Source: JAZKFT01 sp043760535 (lineage in GTDB: Bacteria > Bacteroidota > Bacteroidia > Chitinophagales > Chitinophagaceae). From it: a stretch of 14,188 nucleotides of DNA. A program made the translations under genes and the position numbers. Below are positions 1 to 7,430 of this stretch, piece after piece; within the stretch, counting starts at the first letter, position 1; each line of letters starts with the position of its first letter. Under the pieces are notes generated by a model. It ran no database searches, was not told where the DNA came from, and was given only the letters and a program-made list of their open reading frames with translations. Location of the stretch: NCBI GenBank assembly GCA_043760535.1, contig JAYUOV010000140.1, positions 1-14,188 on the forward strand, written 5' to 3'.

Positions 1-177
1 TTTTGATTGGGTAGTTATTCTTTTTTTACCCAGCGAAAGCCGTGCCGTGATGGGGCGACATTGGCGAACGTTGTAAATCCCTTAGCATTACGGGACTCCG
101 TTCAGCTTTGTGCTACTATTGGGCTTTTTTAGACAGCAAATTATAAGCGGTTTCTGTTCTCAGAGTAAGGAGTTCTG
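1..177 (-). mobile_element. MITE-like dispersed element, copy 1, left end cut by window
   Basis: Read on the plus strand, this stretch aligns along its length with the reverse complement of the element at 9974-10148. Shared blocks, in order, are AGCGAAAGCCG, GCGACATTGGCGA, CTCCGTTC, GCTACTATT, GGCTTTTT with AGAC, GCGGTTTC, and the terminal GTAAGGAGTTCTG ending at 177. The right end, 163-177, matches 14 of 15 bases of the terminal inverted repeat of the other copy. Its left terminus should lie roughly 20 bp before the window. Compared with the other copy it carries about 26 extra bases near 88-116, so the copies have diverged. No open frame within it looks like a gene. It is given minus strand only because it is inverted relative to the copy at 9974. 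Confidence 0.75.
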
Positions 178-185
178 CTGTTTAT

Positions 186-220
186 AAAACCGAAAAAAGC
201 GAATACCATGTATCCGCTTT
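186..220 (-). terminator. Rho-independent terminator of the secreted NVGIGT protein
   Basis: An 11-bp imperfect hairpin (arms 196-206 and 210-220, 3-nt loop, one A-C mismatch) begins 22 bp past the stop codon of the minus-strand gene at 243-1379. On the minus strand the stem runs into a stretch of six T residues (193-198) and then CGGTTTT, the usual shape of an intrinsic terminator. Confidence 0.6.
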
Positions 221-242
221 GAAAAGAATATAGATTAGGTGT

Positions 243-1379
243 TTATTTTCTTTTACCTCCCAGTAGTTTTATTTCCGCCTTCATGGCTTTGTTCTCATTG
301 TTAAGCTGAAATACATAGCGGTATAATTCTTCCACTTTTTCCAGCAGTTTATTTTGCATTTCGCCCACTTCAAAACCTTTGGCTGCTTCTACATCATTAG
401 CAGACGGGATATTGGGCAAATGCTTTTCTTCCATTACCTTTTTTTCCAAATCTTCTAAAGATGGGAGTGTGTAATTGTCTTCAAAAACATAGTCGGGCCA
501 GGCGGTGCTTAACTGTACTTTTAATTCCTCACAAATAGCTTTGCCATCTACGCTTAATTTGAAACCTGCAGCAGGTAACGAACTGCTGGTACCAATTACA
601 ACCCTTCCATCCGCATAAAAAGAAGTGCTGGTATTATAATTCGCAGATATTCTTATTCTGTTAGCAGCACCAACGCTACCCAAAACGATATCGCTGCCAT
701 TATACCATAAGTAACCTTTATAGCCATCCGTATTATCGTACAATGATAAAAATGGATTGTTTCCTTCTATTTTTAACATGTGACCTGTTGTGCCTTTAAT
801 ATGAAGTGGCACATCTGGAGTGCCAGCGCCACTAAAACCGCCTAAGCCTACATTACCGTTTTGGCTAAAATAGTGTCTTGGTGCTATGGTAGTTCCACCA
901 TCGGTGGTGGTGTACCACCTTAAATCGGCGCCGCCACCTGTAGTTGCTAATTGCCATTCATTACTACCATCGTAACCAAACCTTATTTTACCGGAACTTG
1001 ATTGTACAAAAAGATCGCCACCGTTTACATGCAATAAATGATTTGGGCTTGTGGTACCTATACCTACATTACCTAAATTATTAATGGTAAGCCTTGGGTT
1101 AGACTGAATAGTAAGGTGTAATTTACCCGTAGTGCCAGAACCGGTTCCAAAATCCACATCTTCTGCTGCACCAGAGTAGGAGCCCCAATAGCCACGGTAA
1201 AGATCGCCTTCGAAAATGCCCATATACATGGGTGCAATTCCATTAAACTGAGCCACATAACTGCTGGTTGCTTTTACATCGAGCTTTGCAGCAGGTGTTG
1301 GAGTTCCAATACCTACATTTTGTGCCCATGCACTTTGTAAAGCTATTGTGCCAATTAAAGAGAAGAAAATTTTTTTCAT
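243..1379 (-). CDS. Secreted protein with NVGIGT repeats and C-terminal coiled coil (tail-fibre-like)
   Basis: This is a 378-aa exported protein. Start MKKIFF at 1379 is preferred over an ATG seven codons upstream because it gives a clean signal peptide (residues 1-19, AWA before Q20). The mature protein opens with NVGIGTPTP and repeats the motif as NVGIGTTSP (104-112) and NVGLGG (176-181), each followed by a hydrophobic LDV or LHV strand. This is a hallmark of Bacteroidota trimeric, fibre-like surface proteins. The C-terminal part has WPDYVF (294-299), the HLPNIPSA segment (320-327) and a GEM-x-LLEKVEELY stretch leading into a predicted coiled coil (339-372). That ending recurs in this family and resembles the stalk/chaperone end of tail-fibre (S74-like) proteins. 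No enzyme motif is visible. The specific role is unknown; a structural or adhesive role at the surface is inferred. A terminator follows the gene. Confidence 0.85.
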   Translation of the reverse strand: MKKIFFSLIGTIALQSAWAQNVGIGTPTPAAKLDVKATSSYVAQFNGIAPMYMGIFEGDLYRGYWGSYSGAAEDVDFGTGSGTTGKLHLTIQSNPRLTINNLGNVGIGTTSPNHLLHVNGGDLFVQSSSGKIRFGYDGSNEWQLATTGGGADLRWYTTTDGGTTIAPRHYFSQNGNVGLGGFSGAGTPDVPLHIKGTTGHMLKIEGNNPFLSLYDNTDGYKGYLWYNGSDIVLGSVGAANRIRISANYNTSTSFYADGRVVIGTSSSLPAAGFKLSVDGKAICEELKVQLSTAWPDYVFEDNYTLPSLEDLEKKVMEEKHLPNIPSANDVEAAKGFEVGEMQNKLLEKVEELYRYVFQLNNENKAMKAEIKLLGGKRK

Positions 1380-1517
1380 AATAGTAGTTTTATACAGCAC
1401 CCAAATGTAGAAAAAGCTATTTCATTTATAATATGGAGTGATTAAAACATCATTCCCAAAAAGTAAACGACCCATAATGCCTTTTACAAAAAATAAAATT
1501 CAATTTATTCAACTGTA

Positions 1518-1715
1518 TTATCCCGGTACATACTCCTGAAAGTGAACAAGGCGACCATCTTTACACAATTGTATGTAGTAAAAGTTCCTGCCAACTTGTG
1601 CAGCTGCACCTACATTAAAAATGTGTACACCTTTGGTAAGGTTCAATGGAACTGAAGTAGAGACATTGTTAGAATAGTGCAAATGCCGATGATTAAACGG
1701 TTTGTTTAAATGAGG
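1518..1715 (-). pseudogene. C-terminal gene fragment without a start codon
   Basis: Sixty-five sense codons are open on the minus strand between an in-frame TAA at 1716-1718 and a TAA stop at 1518-1520. There is no ATG or GTG in this frame. The only conventional possibility is a TTG at 1680-1682, which would give about 54 residues. The translation ends LTKGVHIFNVGAAAQVGRN-FYYIQLCKDGRLVHFQEYVPG and looks like ordinary protein: alternating beta-strand residues, glycine turns and no low complexity. I read it as the 3' end of a lost or rearranged gene, lying between the esterase promoter region and the NVGIGT-protein gene, possibly once a member of the same secreted-protein group. The parent family is not recognised. 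The remainder of the 1380-1875 spacer holds nothing else that I can support. Confidence 0.4.
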
Positions 1716-1875
1716 TTATATTTATTTAACGGGAAAAGTGTTAATAAAAGCTGGCTTTGGTCTGTATTAGCTGTGGTATAGCCATGTGTATTGATTTTTG
1801 TAACCTTACAAAATATTTGCCCAATTCGCCTTTCCGTAAACATTTTCTTTTTATCTTTTCCAAAAATTAAGAACC

Positions 1876-2742
1876 ATGCGTTTACATTCTTTAATCCAGA
1901 TTTCGTTTGTTTTACTGGCGGCTGTTTCCTGCAAAAAAAAGACTACCGGCAGCGATGCTACAATAGCTGCTATGAGCCTTACAAACGTAAGCTATGGCAG
2001 CAATGCACAGCAAAATATGGATGTGTACCTGCCCGCCAACAGAACCACCGCAGCCACAAAAGTGGTGATTATGATTCACGGCGGCGGCTGGACAAGTGGC
2101 GACAAAGCCGACTTTGCACCCTATGTAGATACCATCAAAAGACGCTTTCCCGACTACGCTATTTTTAATATGAATTACCGCCTTAGTGCCAGCCCAAATA
2201 GCCTTTTCCCCACACAAGAAAACGATGTAAAAGCTGCTGTACAGTTTATTCTGAATAAGGCAGGCGAATACCTAATCAGCAGCAAGCATGTGCTGTTAGG
2301 CGCCAGTGCCGGTGGGCATTTGGCCATGTTGCAGGCGTATAAAAATTCTACAGTAAAGCCCAAAGCAGTGGTGTCTTTTTTTGGTATTGGCGATATGGCG
2401 GATATGTATAACAATCCGGCAGGTGGTAATTCACTTATATCATTTTCTGTGTCCCAGGCAGTTGGTGCCACGCCTGCTTCCAATGCTGCACTTTATACCA
2501 GCAGCAGCCCCATTAATTTTATAACCGCTGCTTCTGCCGTGCCTACGCTTTTATTGCACGGAGGTGTCGATCCATTGGTAAGGCCAACGCAGAGTACAGC
2601 AGTAAGAGATAAACTTTTATCGGTTGGGGCAAATACGCAGTATGTACTGTACCCAACAGGCGGCCATGGCGATTGGGATAATACCACATTTGCCGATGCT
2701 TTTTCTAAAGTAGATTCTTTTATGAAGCTTTATGTTTTGTAG
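1876..2742 (+). CDS. Alpha/beta-hydrolase fold lipoprotein, esterase-like
   Basis: This 288-aa protein is probably a carboxylic-ester hydrolase anchored in the envelope. The N-terminus is a lipoprotein signal with lipobox LAAVSC and lipidated Cys19, followed by KKK. The core is an alpha/beta hydrolase of the BD-FAE/acetyl-esterase type. HGGGW (68-72) supplies the oxyanion hole, GASAG (142-146) the nucleophile Ser144, Asp232 in HGGVDPL the likely acid, and His264 in GGHGDW the base, so the catalytic set appears complete. FNMNYRLS (97-104) is typical of the family. The length is normal for a single-domain enzyme. It is one of two plus-strand genes here and is convergent with the 2821-3249 gene, with a shared hairpin between the stops. 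The substrate is unknown; acetylated or feruloylated polysaccharide is a family-based guess. The start at 1876 directly yields the signal peptide. Confidence 0.88.
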   Translation: MRLHSLIQISFVLLAAVSCKKKTTGSDATIAAMSLTNVSYGSNAQQNMDVYLPANRTTAATKVVIMIHGGGWTSGDKADFAPYVDTIKRRFPDYAIFNMNYRLSASPNSLFPTQENDVKAAVQFILNKAGEYLISSKHVLLGASAGGHLAMLQAYKNSTVKPKAVVSFFGIGDMADMYNNPAGGNSLISFSVSQAVGATPASNAALYTSSSPINFITAASAVPTLLLHGGVDPLVRPTQSTAVRDKLLSVGANTQYVLYPTGGHGDWDNTTFADAFSKVDSFMKLYVL

Positions 2743-2774
2743 TCTTTTTATTGTTTGGTCTTTTAGTAAAGTGA

Positions 2775-2805
2775 GAAACGCCATTTTATAAAGAAATGGC
2801 GTTTC
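2775..2805. terminator. Bidirectional terminator hairpin between convergent genes
   Basis: A perfect 12-bp inverted repeat, GAAACGCCATTT (2775-2786) and AAATGGCGTTTC (2794-2805) with a 7-nt loop, lies between the converging stop codons at 2742 and 2821. It lacks a strong T run on either side, so the terminator call rests mainly on stem quality and position. Confidence 0.55.
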
Positions 2806-2820
2806 GGTATCATCAAGTTT

Positions 2821-3249
2821 CTATTTTACCAGCACTTTATAAAACCGTTTTAATTCGGAAATTTCTGTGGGTGAAAGCGGCACATTATTATCATACTTAC
2901 TTTTAAAAAAAAGGGCAGCTTTATGCTGTGGGTGTTTGTATAAGATATCGGCTATAAGTCCACCGGTTGTTTCATCCTTTTTATACAGTGGTGTCGGGAA
3001 TCTTGGTAGTGACTTTTGTCTTTCAGGCAGTTTTAAAATAATGGCTTCCAGCGTAGCCATTTTACCAACAGGAATATTTGGTGCTTTAGATGCCTTGCTG
3101 TGCAAACCTTCCAGTTGCTTTTTGGTAAGAAAGCCTCTATCCTGGTATTGCTGGTGCAGGCTCTGCAAAAAAGGCGCCGCCGGAAAAGCTTCCAAAGCAC
3201 CTCTCAGCACATCCATTATTACATCTACTTCTGGCTTTTTTTGTAGCAT
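2821..3249 (-). CDS. Hypothetical protein, 142 aa, probably cytoplasmic
   Basis: I do not recognise this family. The protein is charged and soluble-looking, with no signal peptide, membrane segment or cysteine motif. Visible parts are an N-terminal amphipathic helix region (DVIMDVLRGALEAFP), a QQYQDRGFLTKKQLEGLHSK stretch, a proline-rich loop near LPRFPTPLY (about 82-90), and a C-terminal segment AALFFKSKYDNN followed by LSPTEISELKRFYKVLVK. The even helix content suggests a small folded domain rather than a spurious frame. An alternative start at Met12 is possible. The start codon is only 10 bp from the octamer array at 3260-3331, so the 5' leader is largely repeat DNA. The gene is downstream of glnS in the same direction, with 117 bp between them. 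Confidence 0.65.
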   Translation of the reverse strand: MLQKKPEVDVIMDVLRGALEAFPAAPFLQSLHQQYQDRGFLTKKQLEGLHSKASKAPNIPVGKMATLEAIILKLPERQKSLPRFPTPLYKKDETTGGLIADILYKHPQHKAALFFKSKYDNNVPLSPTEISELKRFYKVLVK

Positions 3250-3259
3250 GATGGGCAGG

Positions 3260-3331
3260 GTTAAAAGTTTACAAGTTCACAAGTTCACATGTTTACTCGT
3301 TTACCGGTTTACTGGTTTATGAATCTATTGG
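3260..3331 (-). repeat. Octamer tandem array 1 (TTNANNNG units)
   Basis: About nine head-to-tail 8-bp units fill this spacer: TTTACAAG, TTCACAAG, TTCACATG, TTTACTCG, TTTACCGG and TTTACTGG from 3268 to 3315, then more diverged units. The period of 8 is kept while the bases drift, and the units fit TTNANNNG on the plus strand. The array lies between the end of glnS and the start of the 142-aa gene. A further small hairpin, GTTACC (3331-3336) with GGTAAC (3344-3349), adjoins it and could act as the glnS transcript end. Confidence 0.8.
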
Positions 3332-3366
3332 TTACCTGTAACTGGTAACTGGAAACTGGTTTCCGC

Positions 3367-5034
3367 TTACCCTTTTTTCACTTCCTTAGCCCAGGCATCT
3401 TTTAACGTAACGGTACGGTTGAAGATCAAATTATCTTTTGTAGCTTCTTTATCTAATGTAAAATATCCCTTACGTATAAACTGATATGGTTCTCCTGCCA
3501 AAACCTTTGCCAGTGCCGGTTCTATATAGGCCGATGGTATGGTTTGCAAACTTTCAGGATTGATATAGTCTTTAAAATCACCTTCGGCATCTGCTACGTT
3601 TTCTACCTTAAACAATCGGTCGTACAGGCGTATTTCTGCCTTTGCTGCATGTGCTACACTTATCCAGTGGATGGTGCCTTTTACCACTAGCCCACTCTTA
3701 TCGCTACCACTTTTGCTATCAGCTACATATTCGCACAGCACATCGGTTATATTGCCATTTTCGTCTTTATTAAATCCGGTGCAGGTAACAATGTAAGCAC
3801 TCTTTAAACGTACCGACAAACCCACACCGAGCCTGAAAAACTTCTTCGGCGGAACCTCCATAAAATCTTCCCTTTCTATCCACAGTTCTTTGCTAAATGG
3901 CAATTCACGGCTGCCACCACCACCTTCTGCTTCGGGGTTATTTTCACCCACCAATGTTTCTGTTTGCCCTTCGGGATAATTGGTGATGATGAGTTTTATA
4001 GGGTCTAAAACAGCCATGCGACGTACAGCAATTTTATTGAGGTGTTCCCTTACACAAAATTCCAGCAGGCTAAAATCGATGATATTTTCACGTTTTTGTA
4101 CCCCGATACGGTCGCAGAAATCACGAATACTTTCCGGCGTAAAACCACGGCGGCGGAAGCCACTGATTGTGGGCATACGGGGATCGTCCCAACTGGTTAC
4201 ATGGCCTTCGTTTACCAGTTGCAGCAGTTTGCGTTTGCTCATTACGGTATAGGTCATATTAAGCCTTGCAAACTCATATTGTTTGGTTGGGAAAATTTCC
4301 AGTTGCTCTATAAACCAGTTGTACAAATCCCGATGTGGAATAAATTCCAGTGTACAAATACTGTGGGTAATATTCTCAATACTGTCGCTTTGGCCATGGG
4401 CAAAATCGTACATGGGGTAAATGCACCATGCATTGCCGGTGCGGTGGTGATGGGCGTGTTTAATGCGGTACATCAGCGGGTCACGAAGGTGCATGTTAGG
4501 AGAGGAGAGTTCGCCTTTGGCACGGAGTACCATTTCGCCATCCTTGTATTTTCCGGCCCGCATATCTGCAAATAATTGCAGGTTTTCTTCTATGCTGCGG
4601 CTGCGGTTTGGGGTAGGGGTTCCGGCTACTGTGGGGCTGCCCTTTTGTTTAGCTATTTCTTCGGCTGTGCTATCGTCTACATACGCTAATCCTTTACCAA
4701 TAAGGGTAATGGCAAATTGGTATAGTTGCTCAAAGTAATCGGAGGCATACAGTTCCTGCGCCCAGTTAAAGCCAAGCCAGGCAATATCTTTTTTGATGCT
4801 GTCCACATATTCTGTGTCTTCAGTCACAGGGTTGGTATCGTCGAAACGCAGGTTGGTTTTGCCACCATATTTTTTGGCCAGGCCAAAATTTAAACAAATG
4901 CTTTTGGCATGGCCTATATGTAAATACCCGTTAGGCTCCGGCGGAAAACGGGTTAGGATGCTTGCATATTTTCCGCTTGCCAGGTCTGATTCTACTATTT
5001 CTTCTAAAAAATTAAGGCTCTTTTCTTCGGTCAT
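3367..5034 (-). CDS. glnS: Glutaminyl-tRNA synthetase
   Basis: This class I aminoacyl-tRNA synthetase charges tRNA-Gln with glutamine in the cytoplasm. At 555 aa it matches the usual bacterial GlnRS length. The N-terminal catalytic Rossmann fold has PPEPNGYLHIGH (31-42, the HIGH motif) and RFDDTNP (63-69). The zone near 208-233 (MYDFAHGQSD, SICTLEF) is typical of GlnRS, and VMSKRKL (264-270) is the KMSKS loop. DDPRMPTISGFRRRG (283-297) follows, before the C-terminal two-barrel anticodon-binding region (about 340-550). GlnRS rather than GluRS is indicated by the motif set and the long beta-barrel C-terminus. The presence of GlnRS suggests direct glutaminylation rather than reliance only on the amidotransferase route. 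The ATG at 5034 gives the normal N-terminus. No truncation is seen. Confidence 0.97.
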   Translation of the reverse strand: MTEEKSLNFLEEIVESDLASGKYASILTRFPPEPNGYLHIGHAKSICLNFGLAKKYGGKTNLRFDDTNPVTEDTEYVDSIKKDIAWLGFNWAQELYASDYFEQLYQFAITLIGKGLAYVDDSTAEEIAKQKGSPTVAGTPTPNRSRSIEENLQLFADMRAGKYKDGEMVLRAKGELSSPNMHLRDPLMYRIKHAHHHRTGNAWCIYPMYDFAHGQSDSIENITHSICTLEFIPHRDLYNWFIEQLEIFPTKQYEFARLNMTYTVMSKRKLLQLVNEGHVTSWDDPRMPTISGFRRRGFTPESIRDFCDRIGVQKRENIIDFSLLEFCVREHLNKIAVRRMAVLDPIKLIITNYPEGQTETLVGENNPEAEGGGGSRELPFSKELWIEREDFMEVPPKKFFRLGVGLSVRLKSAYIVTCTGFNKDENGNITDVLCEYVADSKSGSDKSGLVVKGTIHWISVAHAAKAEIRLYDRLFKVENVADAEGDFKDYINPESLQTIPSAYIEPALAKVLAGEPYQFIRKGYFTLDKEATKDNLIFNRTVTLKDAWAKEVKKG

Positions 5035-5084
5035 TTTTTTGTTGTTGGGGATTGCGAAAATAATGATTGTTGGGCTAAAAGGAT

Positions 5085-5261
5085 TTACTCTTTGGGTGCA
5101 GAGAATTCTGGAAAGACCTTCTTTTCATATTCGTCAATCAATGTGCCTAACTTATTAAGTTTATCGTCTTCAGTTGAGCTTGCTTTTGCATCAAAAATTA
5201 TTTCAAGCCTTTACATAGCGATTTGATATTCTTTATCAGTTGTTATTGAAGTGATGATCAT
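5085..5261 (-). pseudogene. HigA-like antitoxin N-terminal remnant with premature stop
   Basis: From an ATG at 5259-5261 the minus strand reads MIITSITTDKEYQIAM, then TAA (5211-5213), then continues in the same frame as RLEIIFDAKASSTEDDKLNK and so on to FPEFSAPKE and a second TAA at 5085-5087. This is the characteristic N-terminus of HigA-type antitoxins, with pattern T-x-EYxxAxxRLExIFDAKxxSxEGDELxxLxxLIDxYE-x-xFP. The TAA sits where the family usually has a lysine codon, so a single AAA-to-TAA change explains it. The helix-turn-helix part that normally follows is absent, so the gene is truncated twice over. No toxin gene is seen next to it. It lies between ABC-F and glnS. The alternative, a translated 45-residue remnant, is unlikely. 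Confidence 0.7.
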
Positions 5262-5344
5262 AAAGCATAATTTTTTGTTGCGTGTTGGGCATTGAAATTT
5301 TAGGAGGCACGATGTATTCTGTAAGATTTTTATCGGCAAGAGTA

Positions 5345-5363
5345 AGACGCCAGCATGGCGTCT
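5345..5363. repeat. Perfect 8-bp stem palindrome AGACGCCA/TGGCGTCT
   Basis: AGACGCCA (5345-5352) and TGGCGTCT (5356-5363) are perfectly complementary around a 3-nt loop, followed by CTACAAA. On the minus strand it reads GTAGAGACGCC-ATGC-TGGCGTCT, a style of short palindrome that I recall as scattered through many Bacteroidota and other genomes. It lies about 73 bp past the ABC-F stop. It could serve as a transcript-end hairpin but has no T run. The rest of 5262-5383 shows no gene that I can support. Confidence 0.5.
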
Positions 5364-5383
5364 CTACAAACCGTACAACCCGA

Positions 5384-5439
5384 ACGATGAACCAATGAAC
5401 GAACGAACCAATGAACGAATCAACCAATGAACCAATCAA
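5384..5439 (+). repeat. Octamer tandem array 2 (CNNNTNAA units)
   Basis: Seven 8-bp units run head to tail: ACGATGAA, CCAATGAA, CGAACGAA, CCAATGAA, CGAATCAA, CCAATGAA, CCAATCAA. Most fit CNNNTNAA, the complement of the consensus in array 1. The last unit contains the TGA stop codon of the ABC-F gene (5436-5438), so the array begins exactly at the gene's end. Confidence 0.8.
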
Positions 5440-7355
5440 CTAACATACTCACTCAACTCCAGCCACCGCATTTCTTTTTCTTCCATCAGCTTGCCTATCT
5501 CGGCTATGCGGTTTGCCATAGCTTGCAGCTCATCGTAATTGGTGATGCCATTATTCATTTTTTCGCTGATGGCGGCTTTCTCTTTTTCCAATGCCGGCAT
5601 TTCTTTTTCCAGCATTTCAAATTCTCTTTTTTCTTTAAATGAGAATTTTTTCTTTGGTGTTTCGGGTGCGGCCGCAATGGCTTTTGCTGTTACATCTTCG
5701 GCACCAATATTGCTGCCGCCGGTAAGGTCGCTGCGGGTAAGTTTGGGTTTGTCGTCTTTCTCTTTGGCATCTTCTTCTATGCGGTATTGGGTATAATTTC
5801 CGGGGAAATCTCTTACAATGCCATCGCCATCAAATACAAAAAGATGGTCCACCAGTTTATCCATAAAATACCGGTCGTGGCTTACAATCAGCACACAGCC
5901 CTGATAATTCATCAGGAAGTTTTCCAACACACCCAACGTTGGTAAATCCAGGTCGTTGGTAGGTTCATCCAGTATTAAAAAGTTGGGATTTTTAAAGAGT
6001 AAAGTAAGCAGTTGTAGCCGCCGTTTTTCACCACCGCTAAGCGATGATAAAAAGGTGTACTGCTTATCGCCCATAAACAAAAACAACTCTAAGAATTTAG
6101 CGGCTGTTAATACCCCGCCATCTGCCAGCGGAAAAGTTTCGGCAAATGTTTTTACGTATTCTATTACCCGCATGTCATGCTTAAACTCAAGCCCACTCTG
6201 GTTATAGTAGCCAAACACCACTGTATCGCCAATATTTATTTTGCCGCTATCGGGTTCGGCAAGGCCTTGTAGAATATCGAGGAAGGTAGATTTTCCTACC
6301 CCGTTTTTACCCACAATACCAATGCGTTCGCCTTTACTAAAAGTATAATCAAAGCCTTTTAAAATTTGGAGGCTACCAAAGGCTTTGTACACTTTTTTAG
6401 CCTCTATTACTTTGCCACCAATCCGGTTCATTTTCATCTGCAACTGCATCTGGTCGTCCACTAATTTTTGCTTGGCTCTTTTTTCTACTTCGTAAAAATT
6501 GTCCTGCCGGCTTTTGCTTTTTGTAGTTCTTGCCTTGGGCTGTTTGCGCATCCAGGCCAGCTCTTTTCTAAACTCATTTTTGGCTTTGTCAATGCTGCTT
6601 AGTTCGCTATCAATCCTTGCTGCTTTTTTCTCCAGATAATTGGCATAGTCGCCGGTGTAGGTATAAATTTTTTCACGTTCCATCTCCCATATTTCTTCGC
6701 TAACAGCATCCAGAAAGTAGCGGTCGTGGGTTACCATCAGCAAGGTTACATATTCGCCATTTAAGTAATTTTCGAGCCACTCAATCATCTCCACATCTAG
6801 GTGGTTGGTGGGTTCATCCATTATCAGCAGGGCGTGGCTGTTTTCAAAACCTATGTCAATGAGTGTTTTGGCAAGTGCCACCCTTTTACGCTGTCCACCG
6901 CTTAGGCTGCCCACTTTTTGATCCAGGTGGTGGATGTTTAGTTTGGTAAGAATCTGTTTCACCTTGGCATCAAAATCCCAGGCACCCAGTTCGTCCATTT
7001 TGTGCAGCGCTTCGGTAATGGCTTCGGCATCTTCGCCTTCATTTACCATTTCGTAATCCCGTATGGCATTAAGCACCGGGTGGTCGTGTTCAAAAATATT
7101 TTCGGCAATACTCTTGCCTTCTTTAAACTGCGGATCCTGTTCAAACAGTACCACATTCACATCTTTATGGATCCAGCATTTGCCCTCGTCGGGTGTTTCT
7201 TTACCGGCTAATATGCGTAGCAACGTACTTTTTCCGGTACCATTCCGGGCTATCAGGGCTATTTTTTCGCCTTCATTTATCTCGAAAGAAATATTGGAAA
7301 ACAGCGGCGTTACGCCGTAAGATTTGGTAAGGTTTTGTACTGAAACGTAATGCAA
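5436..7355 (-). CDS. uup: ABC-F family ATPase, Uup-like
   Basis: This 639-aa duplicated ABC ATPase has no membrane segment and belongs to the ABC-F translation-factor class, whose members act at the ribosome E site. Domain 1 has Walker A RNGTGKST (37-44), signature LSGGQ (151-155) and Walker B LLIMDEPTNHLD (176-187). The interdomain linker rich in Lys/Arg (about 240-310) is the P-site tRNA interaction motif region. Domain 2 has GKNGVGKST (349-357), LSGGE (439-443) and FLILDEPTNDLD (459-470). A C-terminal charged coiled coil (about 560-636) is typical of Uup rather than EttA or YheS. The start is TTG at 7353-7355. No ATG lies upstream before an in-frame TAA, and LHYVSVQNLTKSYG begins where homologues begin. 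The stop codon lies in octamer array 2. Symbol uup is by subfamily resemblance; drug resistance is not implied. Confidence 0.9.
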   Translation of the reverse strand: MHYVSVQNLTKSYGVTPLFSNISFEINEGEKIALIARNGTGKSTLLRILAGKETPDEGKCWIHKDVNVVLFEQDPQFKEGKSIAENIFEHDHPVLNAIRDYEMVNEGEDAEAITEALHKMDELGAWDFDAKVKQILTKLNIHHLDQKVGSLSGGQRKRVALAKTLIDIGFENSHALLIMDEPTNHLDVEMIEWLENYLNGEYVTLLMVTHDRYFLDAVSEEIWEMEREKIYTYTGDYANYLEKKAARIDSELSSIDKAKNEFRKELAWMRKQPKARTTKSKSRQDNFYEVEKRAKQKLVDDQMQLQMKMNRIGGKVIEAKKVYKAFGSLQILKGFDYTFSKGERIGIVGKNGVGKSTFLDILQGLAEPDSGKINIGDTVVFGYYNQSGLEFKHDMRVIEYVKTFAETFPLADGGVLTAAKFLELFLFMGDKQYTFLSSLSGGEKRRLQLLTLLFKNPNFLILDEPTNDLDLPTLGVLENFLMNYQGCVLIVSHDRYFMDKLVDHLFVFDGDGIVRDFPGNYTQYRIEEDAKEKDDKPKLTRSDLTGGSNIGAEDVTAKAIAAAPETPKKKFSFKEKREFEMLEKEMPALEKEKAAISEKMNNGITNYDELQAMANRIAEIGKLMEEKEMRWLELSEYVS

Positions 7356-7430
7356 GATATTTGTTTTATGATGTATGATTTATGATGGTCATTAGGTCAA
7401 TAGCCAATTGGACATTTAACTGTAATGATT

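Noticed and set aside
1706..1843. Minus-strand 45-codon ORF starting ATG at 1843, upstream of the start-less fragment
   Set aside because: It lies in the probable promoter region of the plus-strand esterase, has no recognisable family, and joining it by frameshift to the fragment at 1518-1715 is speculative.
5236..5439. Minus-strand 67-codon ORF near the ABC-F stop
   Set aside because: Its N-terminal part is encoded by the octamer array (period-8 repeats giving SFIGSFVHWF-like residues) and the rest by the palindrome region, so it is a by-product of repeats.
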